Of a stretch of 64,000 nucleotides of DNA, positions 1-8,525 are shown piece by piece. Each line of letters opens with the position of its first letter. Position 1 is the first letter of the stretch. The position numbers and the translations under genes are program-made. This stretch comes from GAS188 sp044445965 (GTDB lineage Bacteria > Pseudomonadota > Alphaproteobacteria > Rhizobiales > Beijerinckiaceae). The stretch is taken from NCBI GenBank assembly GCA_044445965.1, contig JBIOEJ010000005.1, positions 1 to 64,000 on the forward strand, in the 5' to 3' direction. Under the pieces are notes generated by a model. The model was not told the DNA's origin, searched no databases, and saw only the letters and a program-made list of their open reading frames with translations.

Positions 1-72
1 GAGCGCGCTTGCGCCTTGCAGCATCGACCGGCGCGAAACGCCTGCGCCTCGAGGCGGAGTTCTTTTCGTCAT
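1..72 (-). CDS. Tat-exported ABC transporter substrate-binding protein, N-terminal fragment
   Basis: Only the first 24 codons lie in the window and the gene runs off the left edge. They read as a twin-arginine signal peptide start: a basic n-region, then SRRSMLQG and a hydrophobic AS-AL run. It lies 26 bp downstream of the transporter ATPase on the same strand, so it is most likely the periplasmic binding protein of that polyamine-type importer. The family is inferred from the neighbour and the signal peptide; the binding domain itself is not visible. Confidence 0.6.
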   Translation of the reverse strand, partial: MTKRTPPRGAGVSRRSMLQGASAL

Positions 73-98
73 GACTGTCTCCCTCTTCTGATCATGGG

Positions 99-1097
99 TC
101 ATGCGGTTTGGGCGAGCCGATGCACGTCGCGCTCGGCCCAGCTCAGCGCCACGGCGTCGCCAGGGCTGAAGGGTTCGGCGGCGAACACGTCGTCGGCGAG
201 GAGGGCGGTGAGCTCGGGCGCGTCGCGCGCCTCGAACGACAAATGCACATGCGTCCCCTGGTATTCGACGGCCCGCACGATGGCCGGAAGCTTCGACGCC
301 CCGTTGGCCGCGCGTCCGACGGTGATCCTGTCGGCGCGCACCGCGATCGTGCCTGCCGGCGTCGGCAGCACGTTATGCCCGCCGATGAAGCGCGCCACGA
401 ACTCGGTCTTCGGTGCATTGAACACCTCGCGCGGCGCGCCGATCTGCTCGATGCGGCCGGCATTCATGATCACCAGCATGTCGGCGATCGCCATGGCCTC
501 GTCCTGGCTGTGCGTCACATGCACGAAGACGATGCCCAGCTCCTGCTGCAGGCGCCTGAGCTCGGTGCGCACCTTGATGCGCAGGAACGGGTCGAGCGCC
601 GAGAGCGGCTCGTCGAGCAGCAGCACCTGCGGCTGCGTGATCAAGGCGCGCGCCAGCGCCACGCGCTGCTGCTGGCCGCCCGATAGCTGGGCCGGCAGGC
701 GCTCGGCATAGCCCTCCATCTGCACCAGGCGCAGCAGCTCGAGCGCCTTTGCCTGCCGCGTAGCCTTGTCGATGCCCTTCATCTTCAAGGAGAAAGCGAC
801 ATTGTCGGTGCAGGAGAGATGCGGGAAGAGCGCGTAGCTCTGGAACATCATCGCCGTACCGCGCCGTGCGGGCGGCAGGTCGGTGACGTTCGCGGGCCCG
901 ATCAGGATATCGCCTTGCGTCGCCGCCTCATGGCCGGCGATCATCCGCAAGGTCGATGTCTTGCCGCAGCCGGACGGGCCGAGCAGGCAGCAATAGGCGC
1001 CGGCGCCAATGCGCAGATCGATCGCATCGACCGCGACGACGGCACCGTAGCGTTTGGTGACCTTGACGAGTTCGACGCCCGATTGACTCATGCTCAC
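99..1097 (-). CDS. ABC transporter ATP-binding protein, polyamine (PotA/PotG) type
   Basis: Cytoplasmic ATPase of an importer, 332 aa. The first 230 residues are a canonical ABC domain: Walker A GPSGCGKTS near residue 40, Q-loop in MMFQSYALFPH, signature LSGGQQQRVALARAL, Walker B LLLDEPLSALD and the H-loop VTHSQDEA. The rest is a short TOBE-like regulatory domain. The Q-loop YALFPH, the signature, and the LDEPLSALD-then-HSQDEA spacing are typical of spermidine/putrescine and related (PotA, FbpC, thiamine) ATPases. It heads a minus-strand operon whose next gene is a Tat-exported binding protein. The substrate cannot be set; polyamine is the best guess, iron(III) or thiamine are alternatives. 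Confidence 0.85.
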   Translation of the reverse strand: MSMSQSGVELVKVTKRYGAVVAVDAIDLRIGAGAYCCLLGPSGCGKTSTLRMIAGHEAATQGDILIGPANVTDLPPARRGTAMMFQSYALFPHLSCTDNVAFSLKMKGIDKATRQAKALELLRLVQMEGYAERLPAQLSGGQQQRVALARALITQPQVLLLDEPLSALDPFLRIKVRTELRRLQQELGIVFVHVTHSQDEAMAIADMLVIMNAGRIEQIGAPREVFNAPKTEFVARFIGGHNVLPTPAGTIAVRADRITVGRAANGASKLPAIVRAVEYQGTHVHLSFEARDAPELTALLADDVFAAEPFSPGDAVALSWAERDVHRLAQTA

Positions 1098-1422
1098 TGC
1101 CGGTTTGCTGGTGCCGGCAGTTTTGCAAGCCCTGTGCCATGAGCGCCCGGCGCTGCGCCGGACCGGCTATGGATATCGCGCGACCGAATCGTTCACTTTA
1201 CGTTCGCCGCGCCCTCAGCTATGATGAACCATGAACCTGCGCAGCCCCGGCTGCGGTTTTTGACAACCGAATATCGCCTCGGACAGGTCGCGTGGCCACG
1301 TCGCTCGTCGCCGCGTAGCTACCATGTTGCGGTGCAACACCAGGCACGTATTTTCACCCGGGTATGATGTCCGCTTACCTGTATTTCCCCTGTTCTTAAC
1401 AGATTGTGCGGCGCAGCAAAAA
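1098..1422. other. Intergenic region between the PotA-like ATPase and the allophanate hydrolase C-domain gene
   Basis: About 325 bp with no convincing gene. It must hold the promoter of the minus-strand ATPase operon. The only structure I see is a GC-rich hairpin with a T-run at 1241-1261, listed separately. Confidence 0.5.
1241..1261 (+). terminator. Possible intrinsic terminator-like hairpin
   Basis: GCAGC-CCCG-GCTGC stem followed by GG and five T on the plus strand. No plus-strand gene is recognised upstream, so it may belong to an unseen small RNA or mean nothing. Confidence 0.2.
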
Positions 1423-1869
1423 TCAACCCGCCCGAGCCTCGGAGCTGCCGTTATCGCCACCCGCGTCCGACTTGCCACGGCTCGCCATATAGGCCCGCCA
1501 GCCGCCGAAATGCGTGATGTCTTCCGCGCCGATAAGGCCTTCGGGTTCGACCAGGAAACCCTTGGGCGATGTCCCATCGCCGAGGAACACGGTTCCGATG
1601 GTCAGCGGCGAGGCGATCGCGGCGACGAATCTGCCGAAGGAAGCGGGATCGAGCGCCCAGACCTCGGTGTCGATCGCTGACCCCGTGCCGCTCGCCACAC
1701 GCAGGAGGCCGGGTCGGGGGACCGGACCGCCGGCCAAGGCGTAGAATCGATAGCATGGCGCGGTCGGGACGCTGCGCGACAGCGCTCCGCCAGGCCCGGT
1801 GAGCTGATGATTGAGTGGAAAGCCTGACAGATGAGCCCCGACCACCACGAGCTCGATGCGGTCGCTCAT
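1423..1869 (-). CDS. Allophanate hydrolase C-terminal domain as a separate protein (split AtzF, part 2)
   Basis: 148 aa protein resembling the C-terminal gamma-glutamylcyclotransferase-like domain that normally follows the amidase domain in allophanate hydrolase (AtzF/DUR1,2). Visible landmarks are VVVGAHLSGFPLN at the N-terminus, YRFYALAGG.VPRPGL, the EVWALDPASFGRFVA segment and the FLGDGTSPKGFLVEP segment. Its ATG overlaps the stop codon of the amidase gene (ATGA at 1866-1869), so the two halves are translationally coupled and probably act as one enzyme. In characterised enzymes this domain contributes to assembly or to the second decomposition step; which applies here cannot be told. Domain identity is confident, the need for both halves is inferred. 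Confidence 0.8.
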   Translation of the reverse strand: MSDRIELVVVGAHLSGFPLNHQLTGPGGALSRSVPTAPCYRFYALAGGPVPRPGLLRVASGTGSAIDTEVWALDPASFGRFVAAIASPLTIGTVFLGDGTSPKGFLVEPEGLIGAEDITHFGGWRAYMASRGKSDAGGDNGSSEARAG

Positions 1870-3260
1870 GCATGAGCCTTGTTGGCGCGCGGCCGGACCT
1901 CGCCCTGCGCCGGCGCGCCGGCTCCACGCTCCAAGCGACCTGCGAGCGCCACGAGCCTCGCCTCGCTCGCGCAGGGTCCGATCAAGGTCAGGCCCGCTGG
2001 CAGGCCGTCATCGCGCATCGGCCCCGGAATGGCGAGCGCCGCGAGGTCGAGGAGGTTGACGAAATTGGTGTAGGTGCCGAGCTTGGCGTTGACGCCGATC
2101 GGATCGGCGGCGACTTCGGCAAGCGTCGGGAAGATCGGCGCGGAGGGCACGGCGAGCATATCGATCCGCTCCCAGACCGGCTCCGTCGTCCGCCTCAGCT
2201 CCGCCAGGCGATAGAGGCCCTTGAAGGCATCGGCCGCGGAGAATTTGCGCGCCCCCTCGATGATGCGGCGCGTCACATCGACCATCGTGTCCGCATGGTT
2301 CGAGACGAACGCCTCGATCGCCGCATAGCGCTCAGCCACCCACGGCCCCTCATAGAGAAGCCTCGCCGTTTCATAGAAAGGCTGCATGTCGATCTCGACG
2401 AGCGTCAGGCCCGCGGCTGCGAGCTGCCGTTTCGCTTCATGCCAGGCGGTTTCCATCCGGCGGTCGCCGAAGAAAATCTCGTCCCGCCGCGCCGGCACGC
2501 CGATCCGCCGCGCCGGCGTCGCCTGGCGCGGCTCGCCGAGCGCGAGCTTGCGTGAAAAGGGGTCGGCCTCGTCCTTTCTGGCAATGACCGAAAGCACCCG
2601 CCAGGCATCGTCCACTGCGGTCGCGAACACCGAGACGCAGTCGAGCGTGCGGCAGGCCGGCACGACGCCCGTCGCGGGAACCGCGCCGATCGAAGGCTTG
2701 AGCCCGACGACGCCGTTGAAGGCGGCCGGAACTCGTCCGGAACCGGCAGTGTCGGTACCGAGGGCAAAGCTTGCAAGGCCCCGAGCCACCGCGACGGCGG
2801 AGCCCGAGCTCGATCCGCCGGGAATGCGCCGCGCATCGAAGGGGTTGCGCGGTATTCGGTGCGGCGTCCGCGTGCCGACGAGGCCCGTCGCGAATTGATC
2901 GAGATTGGTCTTGCCGATCAGGATCGCCCCCGCCGCCAGCAGCCTGTCGACGACGGTCGCGTTCCTCGGCGGCATATAGGCGAAGGCCGGGCAGGCGGCC
3001 GTGGTCGGCAGGCCCGCGACATCGATATTGTCCTTCACGGCGAAGGGGATGCCCCAAAGCGGCATCGCCCGCGGCTCGAAAGCCGGCAAGGCCCGGCAGT
3101 GAGCGGCCGCATCGGCTTCCGCCACGAGATGGATGAAGATGCCTGGATCGTCGAGCTCGGCTAAGCGCCGGTGAACGGAGCCGATGACGGCCGCGGGGTC
3201 CTCGCCTCGGGCATAGGCGCGCTGCAGGCTGTCGATGTCGAGGGCAAGGCTTGGCGGCAT
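1866..3260 (-). CDS. atzF: Allophanate hydrolase amidase subunit (split AtzF, part 1)
   Basis: Cytosolic amidase-signature enzyme, 464 aa, which would split allophanate (urea-1-carboxylate) to ammonia and CO2, the last step of cyanuric acid and biuret breakdown. The Ser-cisSer-Lys triad is visible: K76 in FAVKDNID, S150 in IPGGSSSGSA and S174 in DTAGSGR, with the 74- and 24-residue spacings I recall for K91/S165/S189 of AtzF. The protein ends just after the amidase domain; the usual C-terminal domain is the next gene. I chose the ATG at 3260 because the family begins close to it; no strong Shine-Dalgarno is visible, so start is moderately certain. It is divergent from the biuret/cyanurate operon. 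Confidence 0.85.
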   Translation of the reverse strand: MPPSLALDIDSLQRAYARGEDPAAVIGSVHRRLAELDDPGIFIHLVAEADAAAHCRALPAFEPRAMPLWGIPFAVKDNIDVAGLPTTAACPAFAYMPPRNATVVDRLLAAGAILIGKTNLDQFATGLVGTRTPHRIPRNPFDARRIPGGSSSGSAVAVARGLASFALGTDTAGSGRVPAAFNGVVGLKPSIGAVPATGVVPACRTLDCVSVFATAVDDAWRVLSVIARKDEADPFSRKLALGEPRQATPARRIGVPARRDEIFFGDRRMETAWHEAKRQLAAAGLTLVEIDMQPFYETARLLYEGPWVAERYAAIEAFVSNHADTMVDVTRRIIEGARKFSAADAFKGLYRLAELRRTTEPVWERIDMLAVPSAPIFPTLAEVAADPIGVNAKLGTYTNFVNLLDLAALAIPGPMRDDGLPAGLTLIGPCASEARLVALAGRLERGAGAPAQGEVRPRANKAHA

Positions 3261-3456
3261 GGGCCGATCTTGGCAAGAGCTGGGCCATTCTCGTCCGTGC
3301 GGCCGAGCTTGTCGAGGCTTGCGTCTTCGGGCTTGCGCGCCGGCACCCATTCGATTTGCCGGTTCTTTGATCAGGTTGCCGCTCTCTTGAGCAGTTCGCG
3401 CGCGTCCCTTCTCCCGCTTGCGAAACCAGCGCGGGAATCGAAGGGCGCCAGCGCCC

Positions 3457-3473
3457 TTGGCACAAGCGTTGCG
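3457..3473 (+). promoter_or_regulatory. Sigma-54 (RpoN) promoter upstream of the cyanurate/biuret operon
   Basis: TTGGCACAAGCGTTGCG matches the -24/-12 consensus YTGGCACGRNNNTTGCW at nearly every position; the GG (3459-3460) and GC (3471-3472) are exactly 12 bp apart. Transcription would start near 3484, about 47 nt before the ATG of the binding-protein gene at 3531. RpoN with NtrC control is the expected mode for a nitrogen-scavenging operon. An NtrC site was looked for upstream but not recognised. Confidence 0.75.
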
Positions 3474-3530
3474 AGGCATTCCGAGGCGCCGTGTCGGCAG
3501 CGCGCTGTCCAACGCAAAGGATCGACGATC

Positions 3531-4640
3531 ATGATCAACCGGTTTTCGCGGCGCGATCTCCTGAAAGGCGCAACCTCGCTTTCGCTCGCGGGCCTCGCGG
3601 CGCCCTTGCTCGCGCGTCAGGCTCATGCCGCGGACATCACGGTCGGCATCATCTATGTCGGGCCGCGCGATGATTTCGGCTACAACCAGGCTCATGCCGT
3701 CGGCGCCGCGGAGTTGAAGAAGGTCTCGGGGATCAAGGTGGTCGAGGAGGAGAACGTCCCCGAGACCATCGCCGTCCAGAAGACCATGGAATCGATGATC
3801 AACCTCGACGGGGCGGCCCTCATCCTCGCCACCTCCTTCGGTTATTTCGACCCGCATATGCTCGAGGTCGCCAAGAAATATCCGAAGGTCGAGTTCCGCC
3901 ACGCGGTCGGCCTCTGGCAGAAGGACAAGCACCCGGTCAACACCGGTTCCTATTTCGGCTATCTCGACCAGGCGCATTACGTGAACGGCATCGCCGGCGG
4001 GCTGTGCACCAAGGCGAAGAAGATCGGTTTCGTCGCGGCCAAGCCCATCCCCTCGGTGCTGCGCAACATCAACGCGGTTCTGCTCGGCGCGCGCAAGAAT
4101 GCTCCGGACGCCACCGTGCAGGTGATCTTCACCGGCGACTGGGCGCTGCCGGTGCGCGAAGCCGAGGCCACCAACGCCCTCATCGATTCGGGCTGCGACA
4201 TCATCACCTGCCATGTGGACAGCCCCAAGGTCGTGGTCGAGACGGCCGAGCGCCGCGGCAAGATGGTGCTCGGCCACAACGCCTCCCAGGCGCCGCTCGC
4301 GCCGAAAGGCTTCATCACCGGCGGCGAATACAAATGGGCGACGATCTACAAGGGCTTCGCGGCCAATCTCGCCAAGGGCGAGAAGATTCCGAACTGGGTG
4401 CGCGGCGGCTACGACCTCGACTATGTGCAGAACACGCCCTATGGCGCCTCAGCGACGGATGCGGCGCGCAAGGCAGCCGACGCCGCCATCGCCGCCCTGA
4501 AGAAGGGCGAGCCGATCTTCGTCGGGCCGATCAAGGACAATAAGGGCAATGTCGTGATCTCCGGCAAGCCCGACAATTACGATGTCTCGCTCGAATCGAT
4601 GAATTACCTCGTCGATGGGGTGGTCGGCTCGATCACCTGA
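3531..4640 (+). CDS. BMP-family ABC transporter substrate-binding protein, probably for s-triazine/urea-type nitrogen compounds
   Basis: Periplasmic binding protein, 369 aa, of the basic membrane protein (BMP/nucleoside-type) family. It starts with a Tat signal peptide (FSRRDLLKG, hydrophobic stretch, cleavage after ARQAHA near residue 33). The mature part begins ITVGIIYVGP and has the family's DFGYNQAHAVG and GVNG-like hinge segments. The ATG at 3531 is chosen because it directly precedes the signal peptide; an upstream in-frame extension is not credible. It is the first gene of an 11-gene operon of transport and amide hydrolysis, so the ligand is probably cyanuric acid, biuret or a related ureide rather than a nucleoside. 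Confidence 0.85.
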   Translation: MINRFSRRDLLKGATSLSLAGLAAPLLARQAHAADITVGIIYVGPRDDFGYNQAHAVGAAELKKVSGIKVVEEENVPETIAVQKTMESMINLDGAALILATSFGYFDPHMLEVAKKYPKVEFRHAVGLWQKDKHPVNTGSYFGYLDQAHYVNGIAGGLCTKAKKIGFVAAKPIPSVLRNINAVLLGARKNAPDATVQVIFTGDWALPVREAEATNALIDSGCDIITCHVDSPKVVVETAERRGKMVLGHNASQAPLAPKGFITGGEYKWATIYKGFAANLAKGEKIPNWVRGGYDLDYVQNTPYGASATDAARKAADAAIAALKKGEPIFVGPIKDNKGNVVISGKPDNYDVSLESMNYLVDGVVGSIT

Positions 4641-4641
4641 C

Positions 4642-5763
4642 ATGACCGAGGTGGCGCGTCTCGAGGCTCCGCTTGCCGCGCCGGCCGGCTCTTTCCTCGG
4701 CGAGATCTGGCCCCGCCTCGCGCGCGGTTCCGAATATGTCGCGATCACGGCGCTCGCCCTCCTCGCCTCTGCGGCGCTGTTCACCGTCTTCCTCCTGGCG
4801 CTCGGCAAGTCGCCGCTGCAATTCTATGGGCTGATCTGGACCGGCGCCTTCGGCACCGCCTTCTCCTGGCAGAACACGCTGCTGCGCGCTTCGCCGCTCG
4901 TCCTTACGGCGCTCTGCGTGGCGCTGCCGGCGCGCATCGGCCTCATCATCATCGGTGGGGAGGGGGCTTTGGTGCTCGGCGGCTTCGTCGCGGGCGCCGT
5001 TTCACTGCCGCTCGCCGGGCATGTGCCCTGGCTGCTGCTGATGGCGGTGATGTCGCTCGCCGCCGTTGCGGTCGGGGCCTCTTGGATCGGGCTCGTCGGC
5101 TTCCTGAAGTTCAGGCGCGGCGTCAACGAGACGATCGCTTCGCTGCTGATGACCTATATCGCCATCGCGATCATGAACTTCTTCGTCGAGGGTGCGCTAC
5201 GCGATCCGGGCTCCGCCAACAAGCCCTCGACGCGCCCGATCGGCGCCGACCAGATGATCGGCACCATCCCCGGCCTCAACGTGCATTGGGGGCTCGCGGC
5301 AGGCCTGATCTTGAGCATCGTGCTGTGGGTTCTGATCTCGCGCACCACTTTCGGCTTCGCGGCCCGCATGACCGGCGGCAATCCGCGCGCCGCGCGCGCT
5401 CAAGGCCTGCCCATCGGCAAGCTGATGGTCAGCCTTTGCGCCATCGCGGGCGCTTGCGCGGGCCTCGCCGGCTTCTTCGAGGTCGCCGCGGTGCAAGGCA
5501 GCGCCAACGGCTCGCTCGCCGCGGGCTATGGCTTCACCGGCATCCTCGTGGCCTTCCTGGCGCGCCACAACCCGCTCGCCATCGTGCCGGTCGCGGTGCT
5601 GTTCGGCGGCTTTGCGGCGGCAGGCGGCCTCATCCAAAGGCGCATGGGCCTGCCCGATGCGACGGTCCTCGTGATGCAAGGGCTGATCTTCGTCGTGCTG
5701 CTGACGAGCGAGACGCTCTATGGGCGCTTGCGCATCTTCAGGCCCGAGGGGGGTGCAAGATGA
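4642..5763 (+). CDS. ABC transporter permease, BMP/nucleoside-type (NupB/YufP-like)
   Basis: 373 aa inner-membrane permease with about ten hydrophobic segments between residues 30 and 360. The sequence LIIIGGEGALVLGGF near residue 100 and RRGVNETIASLLMTYIA near 160 are characteristic of the larger permease of BMP-type importers, as is the VTGGNPRAARAQG-like cytoplasmic loop (here MTGGNPRAARAQGLPIGK). The start at 4642 is one base after the stop of the binding protein gene. It overlaps the next permease by four bases (ATGA). Confidence 0.85.
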   Translation: MTEVARLEAPLAAPAGSFLGEIWPRLARGSEYVAITALALLASAALFTVFLLALGKSPLQFYGLIWTGAFGTAFSWQNTLLRASPLVLTALCVALPARIGLIIIGGEGALVLGGFVAGAVSLPLAGHVPWLLLMAVMSLAAVAVGASWIGLVGFLKFRRGVNETIASLLMTYIAIAIMNFFVEGALRDPGSANKPSTRPIGADQMIGTIPGLNVHWGLAAGLILSIVLWVLISRTTFGFAARMTGGNPRAARAQGLPIGKLMVSLCAIAGACAGLAGFFEVAAVQGSANGSLAAGYGFTGILVAFLARHNPLAIVPVAVLFGGFAAAGGLIQRRMGLPDATVLVMQGLIFVVLLTSETLYGRLRIFRPEGGAR

Positions 5764-6686
5764 GCATCCCCGATTCGGGTCTTGCGACCGTCCTCCTCGC
5801 CGTGATCGCCGGCGCGATCCGCGTCTCGACGCCCTTCCTCTTCGTCTCGCTCGGCGAATGCCTGACGGAAAAGTCGGGCCGCATCAATCTTGGCCTCGAA
5901 GGCACGCTGGTGATGGGGGCGATGGTCGGCTACGCCGTCTCGCTCGCCACCCAGAATCCTTGGCTCGGGGTGCTGGCGGCAGGTTGCGCCGGCACCTGCC
6001 TCGGCGGGCTGCACGGCTTCATCTGCAAGCTGCCGCGGGTTAACGACACCGCGATCGGCATCGCGCTGATGTCCTTCGGCACCGGGCTCGCCTTCTTCTT
6101 CGGCAAGCCGTTGATCCAGCCGACGGCGCCGCGCCTGCCCTCGCTGCCGCTCGGCGATTGGACCGGCGATCCGCGCCTCGCCGCGGCGCTGCAGATCAAC
6201 CCGCTCTTCCTCATCGGCATCCTGCTCGCGCTCGCCATGGCCTTCGCCTTCAAGCGCACCAAGCTCGGCCTGATCGTGCGCATGACCGGCGACAGCGCCC
6301 AGGCGGCGCGCGCCATGGGCGTCTCGGTCGATTGGGTGCGTTTCTCAGCGACCGCGATCGGCGGCTTCTTCGCCGGCGTCGGCGGGTCGTTCCTGTCGCT
6401 CTATTATCCAGGCTCCTGGAACGAGGCCTTGTCCTCGGGGCAGGGCCTGATGGCGGTGGCGCTGGTGATCTTCGCGCGCTGGGACCCGATCCGCTGCTTC
6501 TATGCGGCGCTGCTGTTCGGCGGCGCAGGAGCGCTCGGACCGGCCCTGCAATCGGTCGGCGTCAGCCAGGGCTACTATTTCTTCAATGCCGCTCCCTATA
6601 TCCTGACCTTGTTCATCATGATCGGCTCCGGCGGCTCGAAGCGGGCCGCGCGCGACATGCCGGGCGAGTTGGCGACGGCGCGCTAG
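5760..6686 (+). CDS. ABC transporter permease, BMP/nucleoside-type (NupC/YufQ-like)
   Basis: Second, shorter inner-membrane permease of the importer, 308 aa. Typical landmarks are the N-terminal GECLTEKSGRINLGLEG segment, which is the hallmark of this permease class, LPRVNDTAIGIALMSFGTGL near residue 95, and the MTGDSAQAARAMG coupling loop near 180. Start codon overlaps the stop of the preceding permease (ATGA at 5760). It ends two bases before the biuret hydrolase gene, so transport and catabolism are co-transcribed. Confidence 0.85.
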   Translation: MSIPDSGLATVLLAVIAGAIRVSTPFLFVSLGECLTEKSGRINLGLEGTLVMGAMVGYAVSLATQNPWLGVLAAGCAGTCLGGLHGFICKLPRVNDTAIGIALMSFGTGLAFFFGKPLIQPTAPRLPSLPLGDWTGDPRLAAALQINPLFLIGILLALAMAFAFKRTKLGLIVRMTGDSAQAARAMGVSVDWVRFSATAIGGFFAGVGGSFLSLYYPGSWNEALSSGQGLMAVALVIFARWDPIRCFYAALLFGGAGALGPALQSVGVSQGYYFFNAAPYILTLFIMIGSGGSKRAARDMPGELATAR

Positions 6687-6688
6687 CC

Positions 6689-7399
6689 ATGAACATGCAG
6701 CCGCAGCTGGCCACGGCTCCCGCGACCGGCGTCGCGGCCGACCCTTATCCCTGGCCCTATGACGGCGATCTTCGGGCGGGGAACACGGCGCTGATCGTGA
6801 TCGACATGCAGACCGATTTCTGCGGGCCGGGCGGCTATGTCGATACGATGGGCTACGACCTGTCGCTCACCCGCGCCCCGATCGAGCCGATCAAGGCGCT
6901 GCTCGCCGCGATGCGCGCCAAGGGCTACGCCATCATTCATACCCGCGAAGGGCATCGCCCGGACCTTTCCGACCTGCCCGAGAACAAGCGCTGGCGCTCG
7001 CGGCGCATCGGCGCCGGCATCGGCGATGCCGGTCCTTGCGGACGCATCCTGGTACGCGGCGAGCCCGGCTGGGAGATCATCGAGGAGCTCGCGCCGCTCG
7101 CCGGCGAGATCGTCATCGACAAGCCCGGCAAGGGCTCCTTCTGCGCGACCGATCTCGAGCTCATCTTGCGCCTGCGCGGCATCCGCAACATCGCGCTCGC
7201 CGGCATCACCACCGATGTCTGCGTGCACACCACGATGCGCGAGGCCAATGACCGTGGTTTCGAATGTCTGCTGCTCGAGGATTGCTGCGGCGCGACCGAT
7301 CGCGGCAATCACGAGGCGGCGGTGAAGATGGTCAAGATGCAAGGCGGCGTGTTCGGCGCGGTGGCCAGTTCCGCGGCGCTGATCGCGGCCCTTCACTGA
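6689..7399 (+). CDS. biuH: Biuret hydrolase (biuret amidohydrolase), isochorismatase-like cysteine hydrolase
   Basis: Cytosolic cysteine hydrolase, 236 aa, that would cleave biuret to allophanate and ammonia. The Asp-Lys-Cys triad is D39 (ALIVIDMQTDF), K145 (IDKPGKGSF) and C178 (GITTDVCVHT). These are offset by a constant three residues from D36/K142/C175 as I recall them for the characterised Rhizobium leguminosarum BiuH. The N-terminal ADPYPWPYDG and the C-terminal EDCCGATDRGNHEAAVKMVKM segments also match that enzyme as I remember it. The product feeds the divergently encoded allophanate hydrolase. This is the better of the two isochorismatase-fold genes in the operon for the BiuH assignment. 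Confidence 0.9.
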   Translation: MNMQPQLATAPATGVAADPYPWPYDGDLRAGNTALIVIDMQTDFCGPGGYVDTMGYDLSLTRAPIEPIKALLAAMRAKGYAIIHTREGHRPDLSDLPENKRWRSRRIGAGIGDAGPCGRILVRGEPGWEIIEELAPLAGEIVIDKPGKGSFCATDLELILRLRGIRNIALAGITTDVCVHTTMREANDRGFECLLLEDCCGATDRGNHEAAVKMVKMQGGVFGAVASSAALIAALH

Positions 7400-7415
7400 A
7401 AGAGAATAGGTCGGC

Positions 7416-8525
7416 ATGCGCGAAGCTCGCACCCATCGCATCAGTGCCGCCGCTCCCGATGACATGTCGGGGCTCGACCGGGCCATCGCCGACGGGCGCA
7501 TCGATCCCGCCGGCATCGTCGCCATCCTCGGCAAGACGGAAGGCAATGGCTGCGTCAACGATTTCACGCGGGCCTTCGCGGTCTCCGCCTTGAAGGGCGC
7601 AGTGGCGCGCCACGCGGCAGCCGATGGGAATTCCATCTGCTACGTCATGTCGGGTGGCACCGAGGGCGGGCTCTCACCGCATTGGCTCGTGCTCGAGCGA
7701 CGCGAAGGGAAAGCCACCACGGAGCGCTCGGCGCTCGCCGTCGGCAGGGCGCGCACGCGTGAGCTGAAGCCCGAGGAGATCGGCCGCATCGCCCAGGTCG
7801 AGGCGGTGGCGGAGGGGGTGCGGGCGGCGATGGCCGATGCCGGGATCGACGACGGGGCCGATATCCATTTCGTGCAGATCAAATGCCCGCTGCTGACCGC
7901 CGAGCGGGTCCTTGCCGCCGAGACGCGCGGCGAGCGCTGCGCCACCCGAGACACGCTGGAATCCATGAGCCTCTCGCGCGCCGCCTCGGCGCTCGGCATC
8001 GGAGTGGCACTCGGCGAGATCGAGGCGGCAAGCATCGGCGACGATGCGATCGGCAAGGAGATGACGCTCTGGTCCGGACGGGCGAGTGCGTCCGCGGGCG
8101 TCGAGCTGCACGATCACGAGATCGTGGTGCTCGGCATGTCGTCGGCCTGGGGAGGCCCACTCGCCGTCAACCATGCCGTGATGGCCGATCCGATCGATAT
8201 CGAGCCGGTGCGAGACGCGCTCGCCCGCCTCGGATTGCCTTGTCTCGGACAGGTCCCGGCAACGGCGCGCAGCGCCATCGTCGGGCTCCTCGCCAAGGCC
8301 GAAGCCGGATCGACGGGCCTCATCCGCGGCCGGCGCCACACGATGCTGGACGATTCGGACATCGCCTCGACGCGTCATGCCCGTGCCTTCGTCGGCGGGG
8401 CGCTCGCAGGCCTCGTCGGCTTCACCGACATCTTCGTCTCGGGCGGCGCCGAGCATCAGGGCCCTGACGGCGGCGGGCCCGTCGCCATCATCGTCGACCG
8501 CTCGAAGCTCGGAGGCTCGCCATGA
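7416..8525 (+). CDS. atzD: Cyanuric acid hydrolase (AtzD/TrzD family ring-opening amidohydrolase)
   Basis: 369 aa enzyme of the cyanuric acid hydrolase/barbiturase family, which opens the s-triazine ring to 1-carboxybiuret. Three repeated domains can be followed, each with a Lys-Ser pair: K40 (ILGKTEGNG) with S79 (VMSGGTEGG), K156 (VQIKCPLL) with S242/S243 (MSSAWGG), and K294 (LLAKAEAG) with S342 (SGGAEHQGP). Length fits the family. The ATG at 7416 follows an AGAATAGG ribosome site. Barbiturase is the main alternative, but the AtzG, AtzE, BiuH and AtzF homologues around it argue for cyanuric acid. It overlaps the transporter ATPase gene by four bases. Confidence 0.88.
   Translation: MREARTHRISAAAPDDMSGLDRAIADGRIDPAGIVAILGKTEGNGCVNDFTRAFAVSALKGAVARHAAADGNSICYVMSGGTEGGLSPHWLVLERREGKATTERSALAVGRARTRELKPEEIGRIAQVEAVAEGVRAAMADAGIDDGADIHFVQIKCPLLTAERVLAAETRGERCATRDTLESMSLSRAASALGIGVALGEIEAASIGDDAIGKEMTLWSGRASASAGVELHDHEIVVLGMSSAWGGPLAVNHAVMADPIDIEPVRDALARLGLPCLGQVPATARSAIVGLLAKAEAGSTGLIRGRRHTMLDDSDIASTRHARAFVGGALAGLVGFTDIFVSGGAEHQGPDGGGPVAIIVDRSKLGGSP

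Noticed and set aside
99..1097. Could this ATPase serve the ATPase-less sugar importer at 16-19 kb?
   Set aside because: Its operon already has its own Tat-exported binding protein, and the motifs fit the polyamine type better than the CUT1/MsmX type.
1241..1261. Small RNA ending at the hairpin at 1241-1261
   Set aside because: No promoter-like or conserved transcript could be argued from sequence alone; kept only as a low-confidence terminator.
1866..4277. Very long minus-strand open frame reading through the divergent promoter region into the BMP gene
   Set aside because: Only the part from 3260 down has amidase similarity; the rest is an antisense frame of the BMP gene typical of high-GC DNA.
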